The notes beneath the pieces are model-generated. The model did no database searches. It saw only the letters and a list, made by a program, of their open reading frames with translations, and was not told where the DNA came from. From UBA7887 sp964408735 (lineage in GTDB: Bacteria; Pseudomonadota; Alphaproteobacteria; UBA7887), in the NCBI GenBank assembly GCA_964408735.1, contig CAYPAX010000126.1:1-11076 (forward strand): a DNA stretch of 11,076 nt, in the 5' to 3' direction. This document shows, one piece after another, positions 1 to 8,246 of the stretch. The position numbers and the translations under genes were made by a program. The stretch's first letter is position 1; every line of letters starts with the position of its first letter.

Positions 1-48
1 CCTACGGAACCGTCGTTGCCTAACAAAATGTGCGAAAGATTCTGGACA

Positions 49-456
49 CTACCCAATATCTTTCCAATACTCTTTGGCGAATCCAATGGCAAGGAAAATT
101 GGCGGTATAAAGGGGATGGGTGAAAGGTTTGCGAAGCCATATTCAAGCATCGTTTTGTGTTCTTCGCTCAAGGAAGTTAATGTGTGACGGATGAGTATGG
201 TTCTGGCTTTACGGAGCGATAGTTTGGCGGCAATGCCGAATCCGGCAGCTGTCAGTATGAACGCGGGTATTGCTAAAACCGCAGGCAGGTCCACACCGGC
301 GACGCTTTGCGAGCCCGGCTCGAAACCCAAATCGGTGAGCAAAGTGATGAGTGTGGCCGCGAAGCTTGCCCCCAAGCTTAAAAGCAGCACCTTCTGCGCG
401 GATGCGAGGTCGCGAGTGACCCCCTCTAAAGGCTGAATGGAGGACGAGCTATCCAT
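49..456 (-). CDS. Small three-helix membrane protein of unknown function
   Basis: I do not recognise a family for this 135-residue protein. The start is supported by an AGGAGA ribosome binding site about 7 bases upstream of the ATG. Three hydrophobic stretches are visible, near residues 23-41, 56-79 and 110-127, the last with several prolines (LSPIPFIPPIFLAIGF). A short basic and polar segment (about 80-107) joins helices 2 and 3, so an inner-membrane location is likely. The half of the gene encoding the C-terminus is clearly AT-richer than the rest of the window: two 60-base lines counted by hand are 40-45% GC. That fits recent acquisition or relaxed constraint. It is divergent from the dehalogenase gene, with 117 bp between the start codons. 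Confidence in coding is fairly high because of the RBS and the coherent membrane topology. No function can be assigned. Confidence 0.72.
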   Translation of the reverse strand: MDSSSSIQPLEGVTRDLASAQKVLLLSLGASFAATLITLLTDLGFEPGSQSVAGVDLPAVLAIPAFILTAAGFGIAAKLSLRKARTILIRHTLTSLSEEHKTMLEYGFANLSPIPFIPPIFLAIGFAKEYWKDIG

Positions 457-532
457 GTGCGTTCTCCTGATCAGTGTCTAACCATACACTATTTCCCGTT
501 AGAGTGCGATCGACAGCTGGCCATGCGTTGCT

Positions 533-556
533 GTTCGATGCAGTGTGGCATCGAAC
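533..556. promoter_or_regulatory. Perfect 9-bp inverted repeat, candidate operator or leader hairpin
   Basis: The arms GTTCGATGC (533-541) and GCATCGAAC (548-556) are exact reverse complements around a 6-base spacer. The site ends 17 bases before the dehalogenase ATG and just before its GAGGAGGAG ribosome binding site. It lies between divergent genes. A dimeric repressor bound here, or an RNA hairpin formed here, could affect access to the start region. The symmetry is seen directly; the role is inferred. Confidence 0.45.
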
Positions 557-573
557 GATCGAGGAGGAGAGCC

Positions 574-1449
574 ATGGCATTCGAGGGTTTCGAGACACGG
601 CGTATCGACGGTGAGGGTTGCGAGATCAATCTGGTGGTCGGCGGCTCCGGGCCGCCATTGCTTTTGTTGCACGGCTATCCGCAGACGCATTTCATGTGGC
701 ACAAGCTGGCGCCGCGGCTGGCCGAGCGCTTTACCGTGGTTGCCAGCGATTTGCGTGGCTATGGCGATAGCGGGCATCCGCCGGATGGCGAGAACCACTA
801 TGGCTATTCCAAGCGCGCCACGGCGGCCGACCAGGTCAAGGTCATGGCCTCGCTCGGCTTCGAGCGCTTCTCCCTGGTCGGGCATGATCGCGGCGGGCGG
901 GTCTCGCATCGCCTGGCGCTGGACCATCGCCAAGCCGTGGAGCGCCTCAGCGTGCTGGACATCGTGCCCACGCGCACGCTGTTCAAGGCCACCGACCAGT
1001 TCCTGGCGACCGCCTATTACCACTGGTTCTTTTTGATTCAGGCTGAGCCGTATCCGGAGACCCTGATCGGCCACGACCCGGAATTCTATCTCGACTTCCT
1101 CATGCGCCGCTGGGCGGGGGCGGGCGAGGCATTCACGGACGAAGCCTTCGGCGAATATCTGCGCTGCTTCTCCAGGCCTGAGACGATCCATGCCTCCTGC
1201 GAGGATTATCGTGCTGCCGCGACCATCGACCTCGAGCATGACGAAGCCGATCTCGGCAGCCACATCGCCTGTCCCATGCAGGCGCTGTGGGGCGCCAAGG
1301 CGGTGATGGAGAAGACCTTCGATGTGGTCGGCGAATGGCGCAAATGTGCCGAGCAGGTGGAGGGGCAGGCGATTCCCTGTGGCCATTTCCTGCCCGAGGA
1401 GGCGCCAGAGGAAACCCTGGCAGCTTTGCTGGCCTTTCTTGCCCCTTGA
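574..1449 (+). CDS. Fluoroacetate dehalogenase-like alpha/beta-hydrolase
   Basis: This is a 291-residue alpha/beta-hydrolase resembling fluoroacetate (haloacetate) dehalogenases, which hydrolyse the carbon-halogen bond of haloacetates to glycolate in the cytoplasm. HGYPQT (33-38) forms the oxyanion loop. The nucleophile elbow GHDRGGR holds Asp105, with Arg106 and Arg109 placed to bind the carboxylate. Asp129 and His271 complete the triad. His150, Trp151 and Tyr212 match the residues that hold fluoride. Relative to the studied Rhodopseudomonas enzyme RPA1163 (D110, R111, R114, D134, H155, W156, Y219, H280) the offsets are 5, 5, 5, 5, 5, 5, 7 and 9. I chose ATG 574 for its strong RBS (GGAGG, 6 bases upstream) and family-like N-terminus. 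The frame is open from GTG 457, but that extension has no RBS. The physiological substrate is unproven: the subfamily also includes chloroacetate enzymes and hydrolases of unknown substrate. Confidence 0.85.
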   Translation: MAFEGFETRRIDGEGCEINLVVGGSGPPLLLLHGYPQTHFMWHKLAPRLAERFTVVASDLRGYGDSGHPPDGENHYGYSKRATAADQVKVMASLGFERFSLVGHDRGGRVSHRLALDHRQAVERLSVLDIVPTRTLFKATDQFLATAYYHWFFLIQAEPYPETLIGHDPEFYLDFLMRRWAGAGEAFTDEAFGEYLRCFSRPETIHASCEDYRAAATIDLEHDEADLGSHIACPMQALWGAKAVMEKTFDVVGEWRKCAEQVEGQAIPCGHFLPEEAPEETLAALLAFLAP

Positions 1450-1459
1450 GCGCCGCACT

Positions 1460-1488
1460 TTGCGCCGGCGAGCGGGAATGCCTATATA
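1460..1488 (+). promoter_or_regulatory. Possible promoter for the DUF502 gene
   Basis: TTGCGC at 1460-1465 and TATATA at 1483-1488 are 17 bases apart, in the 70-bp gap between the dehalogenase stop and the DUF502 start. The -10 is good and the -35 matches only at TTG. The prediction is weak, but it would let the DUF502 gene be transcribed independently of the dehalogenase. Confidence 0.3.
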
Positions 1489-1519
1489 GCTGCCGGGGGC
1501 TACGAGAAAGCGAGTGCAA

Positions 1520-2350
1520 ATGAGCGACGATCCTTCGTCGAGCGAGCAGGACCCGTCGGTCCGCGAGGCCCTGGGCATCAAGCCGGCACCGGCACCGGCG
1601 CCCAAGCGGGGCTCGATCGCGCGGCTGCGTAACTATTTTCTCACCGGCATCGCGGTCACGGCGCCCATCGCCATCACGATGTGGATCCTCTTCGGCATCA
1701 TCGAGCTGATCGACGAAGCCGTGGTGCCGCTGCTGCCAGCGGTCTACAATCCCAACACCTATCTGCGCGACACTTTCGGCGCCGAGGCCAATATTCCCGG
1801 CGTCGGCCTTGTCGTGGTGATCATCGGCCTGACCTTGATCGGCTTCCTGGCGGCGGGCTTCTTTGGCCGCATGTTCGTGCGCTCCGGCGAGCGCCTGGTC
1901 GGCCGCATGCCGGTGGTGCGCAGCGTCTACGGGGCGCTCAAGCAGATCTTCGAGACGGTTCTCGAATCCTCCTCGCGTTCGTTCCGCGAAGTGGTCCTGG
2001 TGGAATATCCCCGCCGCGGCATTTGGGCCATCGCCTTCATCACCAGCACCACGGAAGGCGAGGTGCAGAACATCATCGCCGACGAGGTGGTGAACATCTT
2101 CCTGCCGACAACGCCCAATCCCACCTCTGGGTTCCTGCTGTTCGTGCCGCGCAGCGCCCTGGTGCCTCTCAACATGACGGTCGAGGAAGGCATCAAGATG
2201 GTGGTCTCGGCAGGCATTGTCACGCCACCGGATCGCCGGCCGGCGGAGGTGCGGGCACGCCCGCTGGTCTCTTCTGAGGGGGCCTTGCAGCGCGAGGCGG
2301 CTGACAAGGCCGAGTCGAGCGAGCGTATCAGCCGGACCTCAGAAACCTGA
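1520..2350 (+). CDS. DUF502 (COV-like) inner-membrane protein
   Basis: This is a 276-residue membrane protein of the DUF502 family, related to plant COV/LCV proteins; its biochemical role is not established. Residues 1-35 are polar and Pro/Ala-rich. Transmembrane helix 1 spans about 39-64 (YFLTGIAVTAPIAITMWILF) and helix 2 about 94-116 (GVGLVVVIIGLTLIGFLAAG). The family signature follows: RMPVVRSVYGALKQIFET (129-146), then a soluble domain with PTTPNPTSGFLLFVP (196-210) and the terminal VEEGIKMVVSAGI. A polar tail from about 240 is probably disordered. ATG 1520 is preferred over GTG 1514, which lies two codons earlier in frame; both have only a weak GAGAAAG purine stretch upstream. The 3' end overlaps the convergent recG by 23 bp, with no terminator hairpin between them. 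DUF502 next to recG is common in alphaproteobacteria. Confidence 0.88.
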   Translation: MSDDPSSSEQDPSVREALGIKPAPAPAPKRGSIARLRNYFLTGIAVTAPIAITMWILFGIIELIDEAVVPLLPAVYNPNTYLRDTFGAEANIPGVGLVVVIIGLTLIGFLAAGFFGRMFVRSGERLVGRMPVVRSVYGALKQIFETVLESSSRSFREVVLVEYPRRGIWAIAFITSTTEGEVQNIIADEVVNIFLPTTPNPTSGFLLFVPRSALVPLNMTVEEGIKMVVSAGIVTPPDRRPAEVRARPLVSSEGALQREAADKAESSERISRTSET

Positions 2351-4409
2351 CCGCCAGGTCGCGCTCGAAAAGATAAAGCAGGGTGCGCAAGGCCTCGCCG
2401 CGGGGGCCGGTTAGCTCCGGGTCACCGTCGAGAATGCGCTTGCTGTCGTCGCGGGCGACCGCCAGCAGATCGCCATGGGCGGCGAGATCGGCGAGACGGA
2501 AATCCGGCATGCCGCTTTGCCGCGTTCCCAGCAGCTCGCCGGCGCCGCGCAGGCGCAGGTCCTCCTCGGCGATGCGGAAGCCGTCTTCGGTCTCGCGCAG
2601 GATGGCGAGGCGCGCGCGCGCGGTCTCTCCCAGTGGCGGCGCATAGACCAAGAGGCAGGTCGAGGCCTTGTCGCCGCGCCCGACCCGGCCGCGCAACTGG
2701 TGCAACTGGGCAAGGCCGAAGCGCTCCGCGCCCTCGACGACCATCACGGTGGCCTCGCGCACATCCACGCCGACCTCGATCACCGTCGTCGCCACCAGCA
2801 GGGACACCGCGCCGCTGGCGAAATCCGCCATCACACGGTCGCGGTCTGCCGCTTTCATCTGGCCGTGCACCAGCCCGACCTTGGTACCGAAGCGCTCGGC
2901 CAAGGCCTCGGCGCGGGCTTCGGCGGCTGCCAGGTCTAGGGTTTCCGACTCGGCCACCAGCGGGCAGACCCAATAGACACGGTCGTCCGAGGCGATGGCG
3001 CGCGAGACGGCCTCGACCACCTGGTCGAGCCGGCTCGCGGGCAGGGCGACGGTGGTCACGGGCTGACGGCCGGGCGGCTTTTCGGTCAGGCGCGAGACCT
3101 CCATGTCGCCATAGGCCGTCAGCATCAGGGTGCGCGGGATCGGCGTCGCGGTCATCACCAGCACCGGCACGCCTTCGCCTTTGGCCTGGATGGTCATGCG
3201 CTGGTGCACGCCGAAGCGATGCTGCTCGTCGATGACGGCGAGGCCGAGATCGGCAAAGTCCACGTCCTTCTGGATAAGCGCGTGGGTGCCGAGCAGAATA
3301 TCGATCTCACCGGCGGCCAGGGCGGCCAGGGTCTGCTCGCGCGCCTTGCCCTTGTCGCGCCCGGTCAGGACCGTGAGGCGAACGCCGGCGGCCTCGGCCA
3401 GGGGTGCGATGGTGTCGTAATGCTGGCGGGCGAGGATCTCGGTCGGCGCCAGCATCGCGGCCTGGGCGCCCGCCTCGACCGCGATCAGCATGGTGAGCAG
3501 GGCGACCACGGTCTTGCCGCTGCCGACATCGCCCTGCAACAGCCGCAGCATGCGCCGCGGCGAGGCGAGATCGTCGGCGATCTCGGCCAGGCTTTGCTCC
3601 TGCGCTCCGGTCAGGGTGAAGGGCAGGGCGGCGACGGCTTTCGCCCGCAGGCGCCCGTCGCCGACCAGGACGCGCCCGCCGCTGCCGCGCATATGCGCCC
3701 GCACCAGCCCGAGCGCCAACTGGTTGGCGAGCAGCTCGTCGAAGGCGAGGCGTCGCCGGGGCGTGGCGGAAGGATCGAGATCGACCAGACTGGCTGGGGC
3801 GTGCGCAGCCTCGACCGCGTCGTGCCAGGCGGGCCAGCCCTCACGGGCGACCAGCGCCGCATCGTGCCATTCGCCGAGCATCGGCAGGCGTTCCAACGCG
3901 CCCTTCACGGCCTTGGCGAGGGGCTTGGCGGTGAGGCCTTCGGTGAGCGGATAGACGGGCTCGATGCGTGGCAAGGTCTCCGCCTCCGCGGGCGTTACCA
4001 CATGGTCGGGATGGCTGATCTGCGGCTGGCCCGAGAACATCTCGACCGTGCCGCTGACCACCCGCGTCTCGCCCTCGGGCAACAGGCGCTGCAGGTAGTC
4101 TGGCCTGGCGTGGAAGTAGACCAGCACGATCTCGCCGCTGTCGTCGCGGCAGAGCACGCGATAGGGCTGGCGCCTGTTGTGGGGCGCGCGGTGTTCGAGC
4201 ACGCGCAAGGTCAGCGTCACCACCACGCCTTCCGGCGCATCCGCCACGCGCGGCGAATAGCGCCGGTCGACCAGCCCGCTCGGCAGATGCCACAGGAGGT
4301 CCACCACCTTGGGCCCAGCCAAGCGCCCGATGGGCTCGGCCAGGCGCGGTCCGATGCCGCTCAACGCGGTCACCGGCGCAAACAGGGGGTTGAGAATATC
4401 CGGCCGCAT
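2328..4409 (-). CDS. recG: ATP-dependent DNA helicase RecG
   Basis: RecG is a monomeric DNA translocase that remodels stalled replication forks and branched recombination intermediates. The 693 residues match the usual length. An N-terminal wedge/OB region (about 55-150, VVVTLTLRVLEHR onward) grips branched DNA. The helicase core has Walker A GDVGSGKT (293-300), LAPTEILARQH (320-330), the motif II box DEQH (394-397), TATPIPRTL (420-428), TTVIEVGVDV (541-550) and QLRGRVGR (571-578). The RecG tail with EEDLRLRGAGELLGTRQSG (615-633) is intact. ATG 4409 has a modest AGGG ribosome binding site about 8 bases upstream. The gene is divergent from sdhE-mfd and its end overlaps the DUF502 gene. No key residue is missing. 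A second, also intact, translocase of the same subfamily (Mfd) lies just across the divergent promoter. Confidence 0.97.
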   Translation of the reverse strand: MRPDILNPLFAPVTALSGIGPRLAEPIGRLAGPKVVDLLWHLPSGLVDRRYSPRVADAPEGVVVTLTLRVLEHRAPHNRRQPYRVLCRDDSGEIVLVYFHARPDYLQRLLPEGETRVVSGTVEMFSGQPQISHPDHVVTPAEAETLPRIEPVYPLTEGLTAKPLAKAVKGALERLPMLGEWHDAALVAREGWPAWHDAVEAAHAPASLVDLDPSATPRRRLAFDELLANQLALGLVRAHMRGSGGRVLVGDGRLRAKAVAALPFTLTGAQEQSLAEIADDLASPRRMLRLLQGDVGSGKTVVALLTMLIAVEAGAQAAMLAPTEILARQHYDTIAPLAEAAGVRLTVLTGRDKGKAREQTLAALAAGEIDILLGTHALIQKDVDFADLGLAVIDEQHRFGVHQRMTIQAKGEGVPVLVMTATPIPRTLMLTAYGDMEVSRLTEKPPGRQPVTTVALPASRLDQVVEAVSRAIASDDRVYWVCPLVAESETLDLAAAEARAEALAERFGTKVGLVHGQMKAADRDRVMADFASGAVSLLVATTVIEVGVDVREATVMVVEGAERFGLAQLHQLRGRVGRGDKASTCLLVYAPPLGETARARLAILRETEDGFRIAEEDLRLRGAGELLGTRQSGMPDFRLADLAAHGDLLAVARDDSKRILDGDPELTGPRGEALRTLLYLFERDLAVRFLRSG

Positions 4410-4456
4410 CGCATCGCCCTGGGATCGGAAGCTGCGGTATTGTATACGCTGCCTCC
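4410..4456. promoter_or_regulatory. Divergent recG / sdhE-mfd promoter region
   Basis: Only 47 bp separate the two start codons. On the minus strand TACAAT (4444-4439) is a good -10 for recG. On the plus strand TATTGT (4438-4443) or TATACG (4443-4448) could be the sdhE -10, giving a transcript that starts within about 10 bases of the sdhE ATG or at it. GTATAC at the centre is palindromic, so the two promoters probably overlap and compete. No convincing -35 is seen in either direction. There is no Shine-Dalgarno sequence before sdhE, which agrees with a leaderless or near-leaderless mRNA. Confidence 0.45.
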
Positions 4457-4729
4457 ATGGCGGACAGGGACGACATCGAGATTCGCCGGAAGCGGGCGCG
4501 CTTTCGTTGCTGGCACAGGGGCTCGCGCGAGTCGGACCTGCTGCTCGGGCGCTTTGCCGAGCGCCATCTCGACGCGCTCGATTCGCAAGGTTTGGCCCAT
4601 GTGGAGGCCCTGCTGGCGGAAGAGGATCCGGATATCTGGGACTGGGCGCTCGGGCGCAAGCCCGTGCCTGCCGCCCACGACACGCCGGTGATGGCGCTGT
4701 TGCGGCAGGGAACCGGCGGCGATGCGTAA
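4457..4729 (+). CDS. sdhE: FAD assembly factor SdhE (DUF339)
   Basis: SdhE is a small cytoplasmic protein that helps attach FAD covalently to the succinate dehydrogenase flavoprotein SdhA. The 90 residues fit the family. The diagnostic RGxxE motif is RGSRE at residues 21-25, within CWHRGSRESDLLLGRF, and a conserved acidic-aromatic segment DPDIWDW lies at 57-63. The helical-bundle spacing between these looks normal. A C-terminal extension past residue 72 is low in recognisable features. No Shine-Dalgarno sequence precedes the ATG, and the promoter sits almost on top of it. The stop codon overlaps the mfd start by 8 bp in another frame, so the two genes are almost certainly co-transcribed and perhaps translationally coupled. 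SdhE between recG and mfd is a familiar alphaproteobacterial arrangement and is probably not functional coupling to repair. Confidence 0.92.
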   Translation: MADRDDIEIRRKRARFRCWHRGSRESDLLLGRFAERHLDALDSQGLAHVEALLAEEDPDIWDWALGRKPVPAAHDTPVMALLRQGTGGDA

Positions 4730-7700
4730 CCTCGCCGACCTACTGGCCAAGCCGGGCCGGGTGGTTCTGTCCGGTGCGCCGGAGGGCCGCGACGCCCTGG
4801 CGCTGGCCGATCTGCGCGCCGATGCCGACCTCGATATCCTCTATGTCGCGCGCGATGACAGTCATCTACAAGTTATGGTTGAGTCGCTGCGCGTCTTTGC
4901 TCCGGGCGAAACGCCGCTGGTCTTTCCGGCCTGGGATTGCCTGCCCTATGACCGGGTGTCGCCGCGCTCCGACATTTGCGCCGAGCGGCTGCATTGCCTG
5001 AGCCGCCTGACGCGTGACGAAACCCGTGGCAGGCTGCTGCTGACCACGGTCAATGCGGTCAGCCAGAAAGTGCCGCCGCAGGCGTTGGTCGCGCGCTCGC
5101 ATTTCGAGACCGCGGTTGGCGAGGCCCTCGATCCCGCGCAGCTGATCGGCTTCCTCGAAAGCAACGGCTATCGGCGTGTCGGCACGGTCATGGAGCCCGG
5201 CGAATATGCCGTGCGCGGCGGCATCATCGATCTCTTCGCGCCGGGCGGGGCCGAGCCCATCCGCCTCGACCTGTTCGGCGATACCGTGGACATCATCCGC
5301 AGCTTCGACCCCTTGAGCCAACGCACCGACACCGCCCGCGACGCCCTGGCCCTGGTGCCGGTCTCGGAGGTGTTTCTCGGCGAGGCGGAGATCAGCCGCT
5401 TCCGGGCCGGCTATCGCGAGCTGTTCGGCGCCGTGACCGGCGACGATCCGCTTTACGAGGCCATATCCGCCGGCCGCCGCCACCCGGGCATGGAGCATTG
5501 GCTGCCGTTGTTCCATGACGGCCTGGAAACCCTGTTCGACTATCTGCCCAACGCGGCAGTGTTCCTCGAGCATCTGGCGGAAGAGGCGCTGGCCCAGCGC
5601 GCCGAGCAGATCGCCGACTATTTCGAGGCCCGCCTCGGCGCCGGCGAACGCGGCTCGGCCCTGGCGGGCGAGCGCTACAACCCGGTACCGCCGGAGCGGC
5701 TGTATCTCGCTCCGGATGCCTGGGAACAAAGCCTGGCAAGCCGCGCGGTGGTGGCGTTTTCACCTTTCGTCAGCCCGGCCGGCGAAAACGAGGACGGCAT
5801 CGATTTCGGCGCCCGCCGCGCCCGCGATTTCGCGCCCGAGCGCCGGCGCGAGGATACCGAGCTGTTCGATGCCGTGCGCGACCACGTCGCCGGCGCATTG
5901 TCGGATGGCCGCCGGGTGGTCCTTGCCTGCACCAGTCCGGGCTCGCGCGACCGACTCGGCCATTTGTTGGCGGAACACGGCGTCGAGACCACGACTTCGA
6001 TCGATATTTGGCATGACATCGAAGCGCTGCCGGCAGAGACCGTGGCGCTGCTCGTGCTCGGCCTCGAACATGGCTTTGTCACGCCGACGCTGGAGGTGCT
6101 CGCCGAGCCGGACATTCTCGGCGACCGCCTCGGGCGGCCCCGTCGCCGCCGCAGGGCAGCGAACTTCCTCTCGGAAGCGAGCGGTCTCGATGTCGGCGAC
6201 CTGGTGGTGCACATCGACCACGGTATCGGGCGCTTTACGGGGCTGGAGACGATTGCCGCCGCCGGCGCACCCCACGACTGCCTGTTGCTGGTCTATGCCG
6301 GCGACGACAAGCTCTATCTGCCGGTCGAGAACATCGAGATGCTGTCGCGCCACGGCCCCGGCGGCAGCGACGACGGCGTGGTGCTCGACAAGCTCGGCGG
6401 TGCCGGTTGGCAGGGCCGCAAGGCGCGCCTGAAGAGGCGCTTGCGCGATATGGCAGAGGCGCTGATCCGCGTCGCTGCCGAGCGCATCACCAATGCCGCG
6501 CCGAAGCTGGAAGTGGCGCAAGGCTTGACCGAGGAATTCGCCGCCCGCTTTCCCTATACCGAGACGGATGACCAGAGTCGCGCCATAGACGAGAGCCTAG
6601 CCGGGCTGGCGGAGGACAAGCCGAGCGACCGGCTGATCTGTGGCGATGTCGGTTTCGGCAAGACCGAGGTCGCGCTGCGCGCCGCCTTCGCTGCTGCCCT
6701 GTCGGGCAAGCAGGTGGCGGTGGTGGTGCCGACGACGTTGCTCTGCCGCCAGCATTTCCACACCTTCAACGAACGCTTCGCGGGCTATCCGGTGCGTATT
6801 GGGCAATTGTCCCGCATGGTAAGTGCGAAGGACTCCGCGCTGGTGCGCGAAGGCCTCGCCGACGGTACCGTCGATATCGTCATCGGCACCCACAGCCTGT
6901 TGTCCAAATCGCTGAAATTTGCCGACCTCGGCCTGCTGATCATCGACGAGGAGCAGCATTTCGGCGTGGCGCAAAAGGAGAAGCTGAAGGCGCTCAAGGC
7001 CGACGTGCACGTGCTCACCCTGACCGCGACGCCGATCCCGCGCACCTTGCAGCTCGCCATGTCGGGGGTGCGCGAGCTCAGCCTGATCGCCACGCCGCCG
7101 GTGGACCGCCTGGCCGTTCGCACCTTCGTGCTGCCGTTCGATCCCGTGGTGATCCGCGAGGCCATCCTGCGCGAGCGCTTTCGCGGCGGCCAATGCTTCT
7201 ATGTTTGCCCGCGCATCGAGGATCTCGACGGCATAGCGGCGGACTTGAAGGAGCTGGTGCCCGAGGTCAGCACCGTCATGGCCCACGGGCGCATGGCGGC
7301 GGGCAAGATCGATGAGGCGATGACCGCCTTCTACGACGGCAAGTACGACATTCTGCTGTCGACCACGATCATCGAATCCGGCCTCGACATGCCGCGCGTC
7401 AACACCCTGATCGTGCACCGCTCGGACATGTTTGGCCTAGCCCAGCTCTATCAGTTGCGCGGTCGTGTCGGGCGCTCGAAGACCCGCGCCTATGCCTATT
7501 TCACGGTGCCCTCGGAGCGCCTGCTGGCGGGCGCGGCGGAGAAGCGCCTGCGCGTCATTCAAACCCTCGATACCCTCGGCGCCGGCTTCTCCCTGGCCAG
7601 CCACGACCTGGATATTCGCGGCGCCGGCAATCTGCTTGGCGAGGAGCAGTCCGGCCATATCAAGGAAGTCGGGCTGGAGCTTTACCAGCAGCTTTTGGAA

Positions 7701-8246
7701 GAGGCGGTGCAGGCGGCCAAGCGTGCCGAATCCGGAATCGAAGGCGAGGCGGAGGAGGAGCGCTGGTCGCCGCAAATCACGGTTGGCACAGCCGTGCTGA
7801 TCCCGGAGGAATACGTCACCGATCTCGGCGTGCGCCTCAGCCTCTACCGGCGCCTGTCCGAGCTCGAAAGCGAGGATGATTGGCAGGCATTCGCGGCCGA
7901 GCTTGTCGACCGTTTCGGGCCTTTGCCTGACGAGGTGGAGAACCTGCTCGGGGTGGTTCGAATCAAGCGGCTATGCCGCATTGCCGGCATAGAGAAGGTC
8001 GATGCCGGGCCCAAGGGCGCGGTGATCGGCTTCCGCGACAACAGCTTTGCGGCGCCCGAAAAGCTCATCGCCTATATCGGCCAGAACGGGCGCTGGCTGC
8101 GCGTGCGGCCCGACCACAGCCTGGTCGCGAACCGGCAATGGGTGCGCGAGAGCGAGCGGCTCTCCGGCCTGTCGTCGCTGGTCGGAGAACTCGCCGCGCT
8201 GTGCGCGGATCAGGCAGCAGACGAGGTGGCGGCCAGGCCGACCTGA
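4722..8246 (+). CDS. mfd: Transcription-repair coupling factor Mfd
   Basis: Mfd uses ATP to push RNA polymerase off DNA lesions and recruits UvrA for nucleotide excision repair. The 1174 residues are close to the usual length. Visible in order: the UvrB-like N-terminal module (about 20-340, with EYAVRGGIIDLFAPGG at 161-176), the RNA-polymerase-interacting module (DLVVHIDHGIGRF, 493-505), then the translocase with Walker A GDVGFGKTE (641-649), DEEQHFGV (742-749), TATPIPRTL (768-776), QLRGRVGR (911-918) and the DNA-gripping TRG region DLDIRGAGNLLGEEQSG (962-978). The C-terminal TRCF domain runs from about 1015. A GCAGGG ribosome binding site lies upstream, inside sdhE. Oddly, the last ten residues and stop (codons from 8214) lie in a repeat that is antisense to an aminotransferase 3' end, so the native Mfd terminus seems to have been replaced. 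Confidence 0.97.
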   Translation: MRNLADLLAKPGRVVLSGAPEGRDALALADLRADADLDILYVARDDSHLQVMVESLRVFAPGETPLVFPAWDCLPYDRVSPRSDICAERLHCLSRLTRDETRGRLLLTTVNAVSQKVPPQALVARSHFETAVGEALDPAQLIGFLESNGYRRVGTVMEPGEYAVRGGIIDLFAPGGAEPIRLDLFGDTVDIIRSFDPLSQRTDTARDALALVPVSEVFLGEAEISRFRAGYRELFGAVTGDDPLYEAISAGRRHPGMEHWLPLFHDGLETLFDYLPNAAVFLEHLAEEALAQRAEQIADYFEARLGAGERGSALAGERYNPVPPERLYLAPDAWEQSLASRAVVAFSPFVSPAGENEDGIDFGARRARDFAPERRREDTELFDAVRDHVAGALSDGRRVVLACTSPGSRDRLGHLLAEHGVETTTSIDIWHDIEALPAETVALLVLGLEHGFVTPTLEVLAEPDILGDRLGRPRRRRRAANFLSEASGLDVGDLVVHIDHGIGRFTGLETIAAAGAPHDCLLLVYAGDDKLYLPVENIEMLSRHGPGGSDDGVVLDKLGGAGWQGRKARLKRRLRDMAEALIRVAAERITNAAPKLEVAQGLTEEFAARFPYTETDDQSRAIDESLAGLAEDKPSDRLICGDVGFGKTEVALRAAFAAALSGKQVAVVVPTTLLCRQHFHTFNERFAGYPVRIGQLSRMVSAKDSALVREGLADGTVDIVIGTHSLLSKSLKFADLGLLIIDEEQHFGVAQKEKLKALKADVHVLTLTATPIPRTLQLAMSGVRELSLIATPPVDRLAVRTFVLPFDPVVIREAILRERFRGGQCFYVCPRIEDLDGIAADLKELVPEVSTVMAHGRMAAGKIDEAMTAFYDGKYDILLSTTIIESGLDMPRVNTLIVHRSDMFGLAQLYQLRGRVGRSKTRAYAYFTVPSERLLAGAAEKRLRVIQTLDTLGAGFSLASHDLDIRGAGNLLGEEQSGHIKEVGLELYQQLLEEAVQAAKRAESGIEGEAEEERWSPQITVGTAVLIPEEYVTDLGVRLSLYRRLSELESEDDWQAFAAELVDRFGPLPDEVENLLGVVRIKRLCRIAGIEKVDAGPKGAVIGFRDNSFAAPEKLIAYIGQNGRWLRVRPDHSLVANRQWVRESERLSGLSSLVGELAALCADQAADEVAARPT

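Noticed and set aside
457..573. A longer dehalogenase starting at GTG 457
   Set aside because: It has no ribosome binding site, would extend across the whole divergent intergenic region including the dyad, and adds 39 residues absent from the family.
499..1605. A 368-codon minus-strand open frame opposite the dehalogenase
   Set aside because: The dehalogenase frame has all catalytic motifs. The antisense frame has none and runs on into the DUF502 gene.
3204..4691. A 495-codon open frame on the plus strand across recG
   Set aside because: It is antisense to a fully conserved helicase gene, overlaps sdhE, and has the low-complexity Gly/Arg/Gln-rich look of a high-GC shadow frame. It has no family motif.
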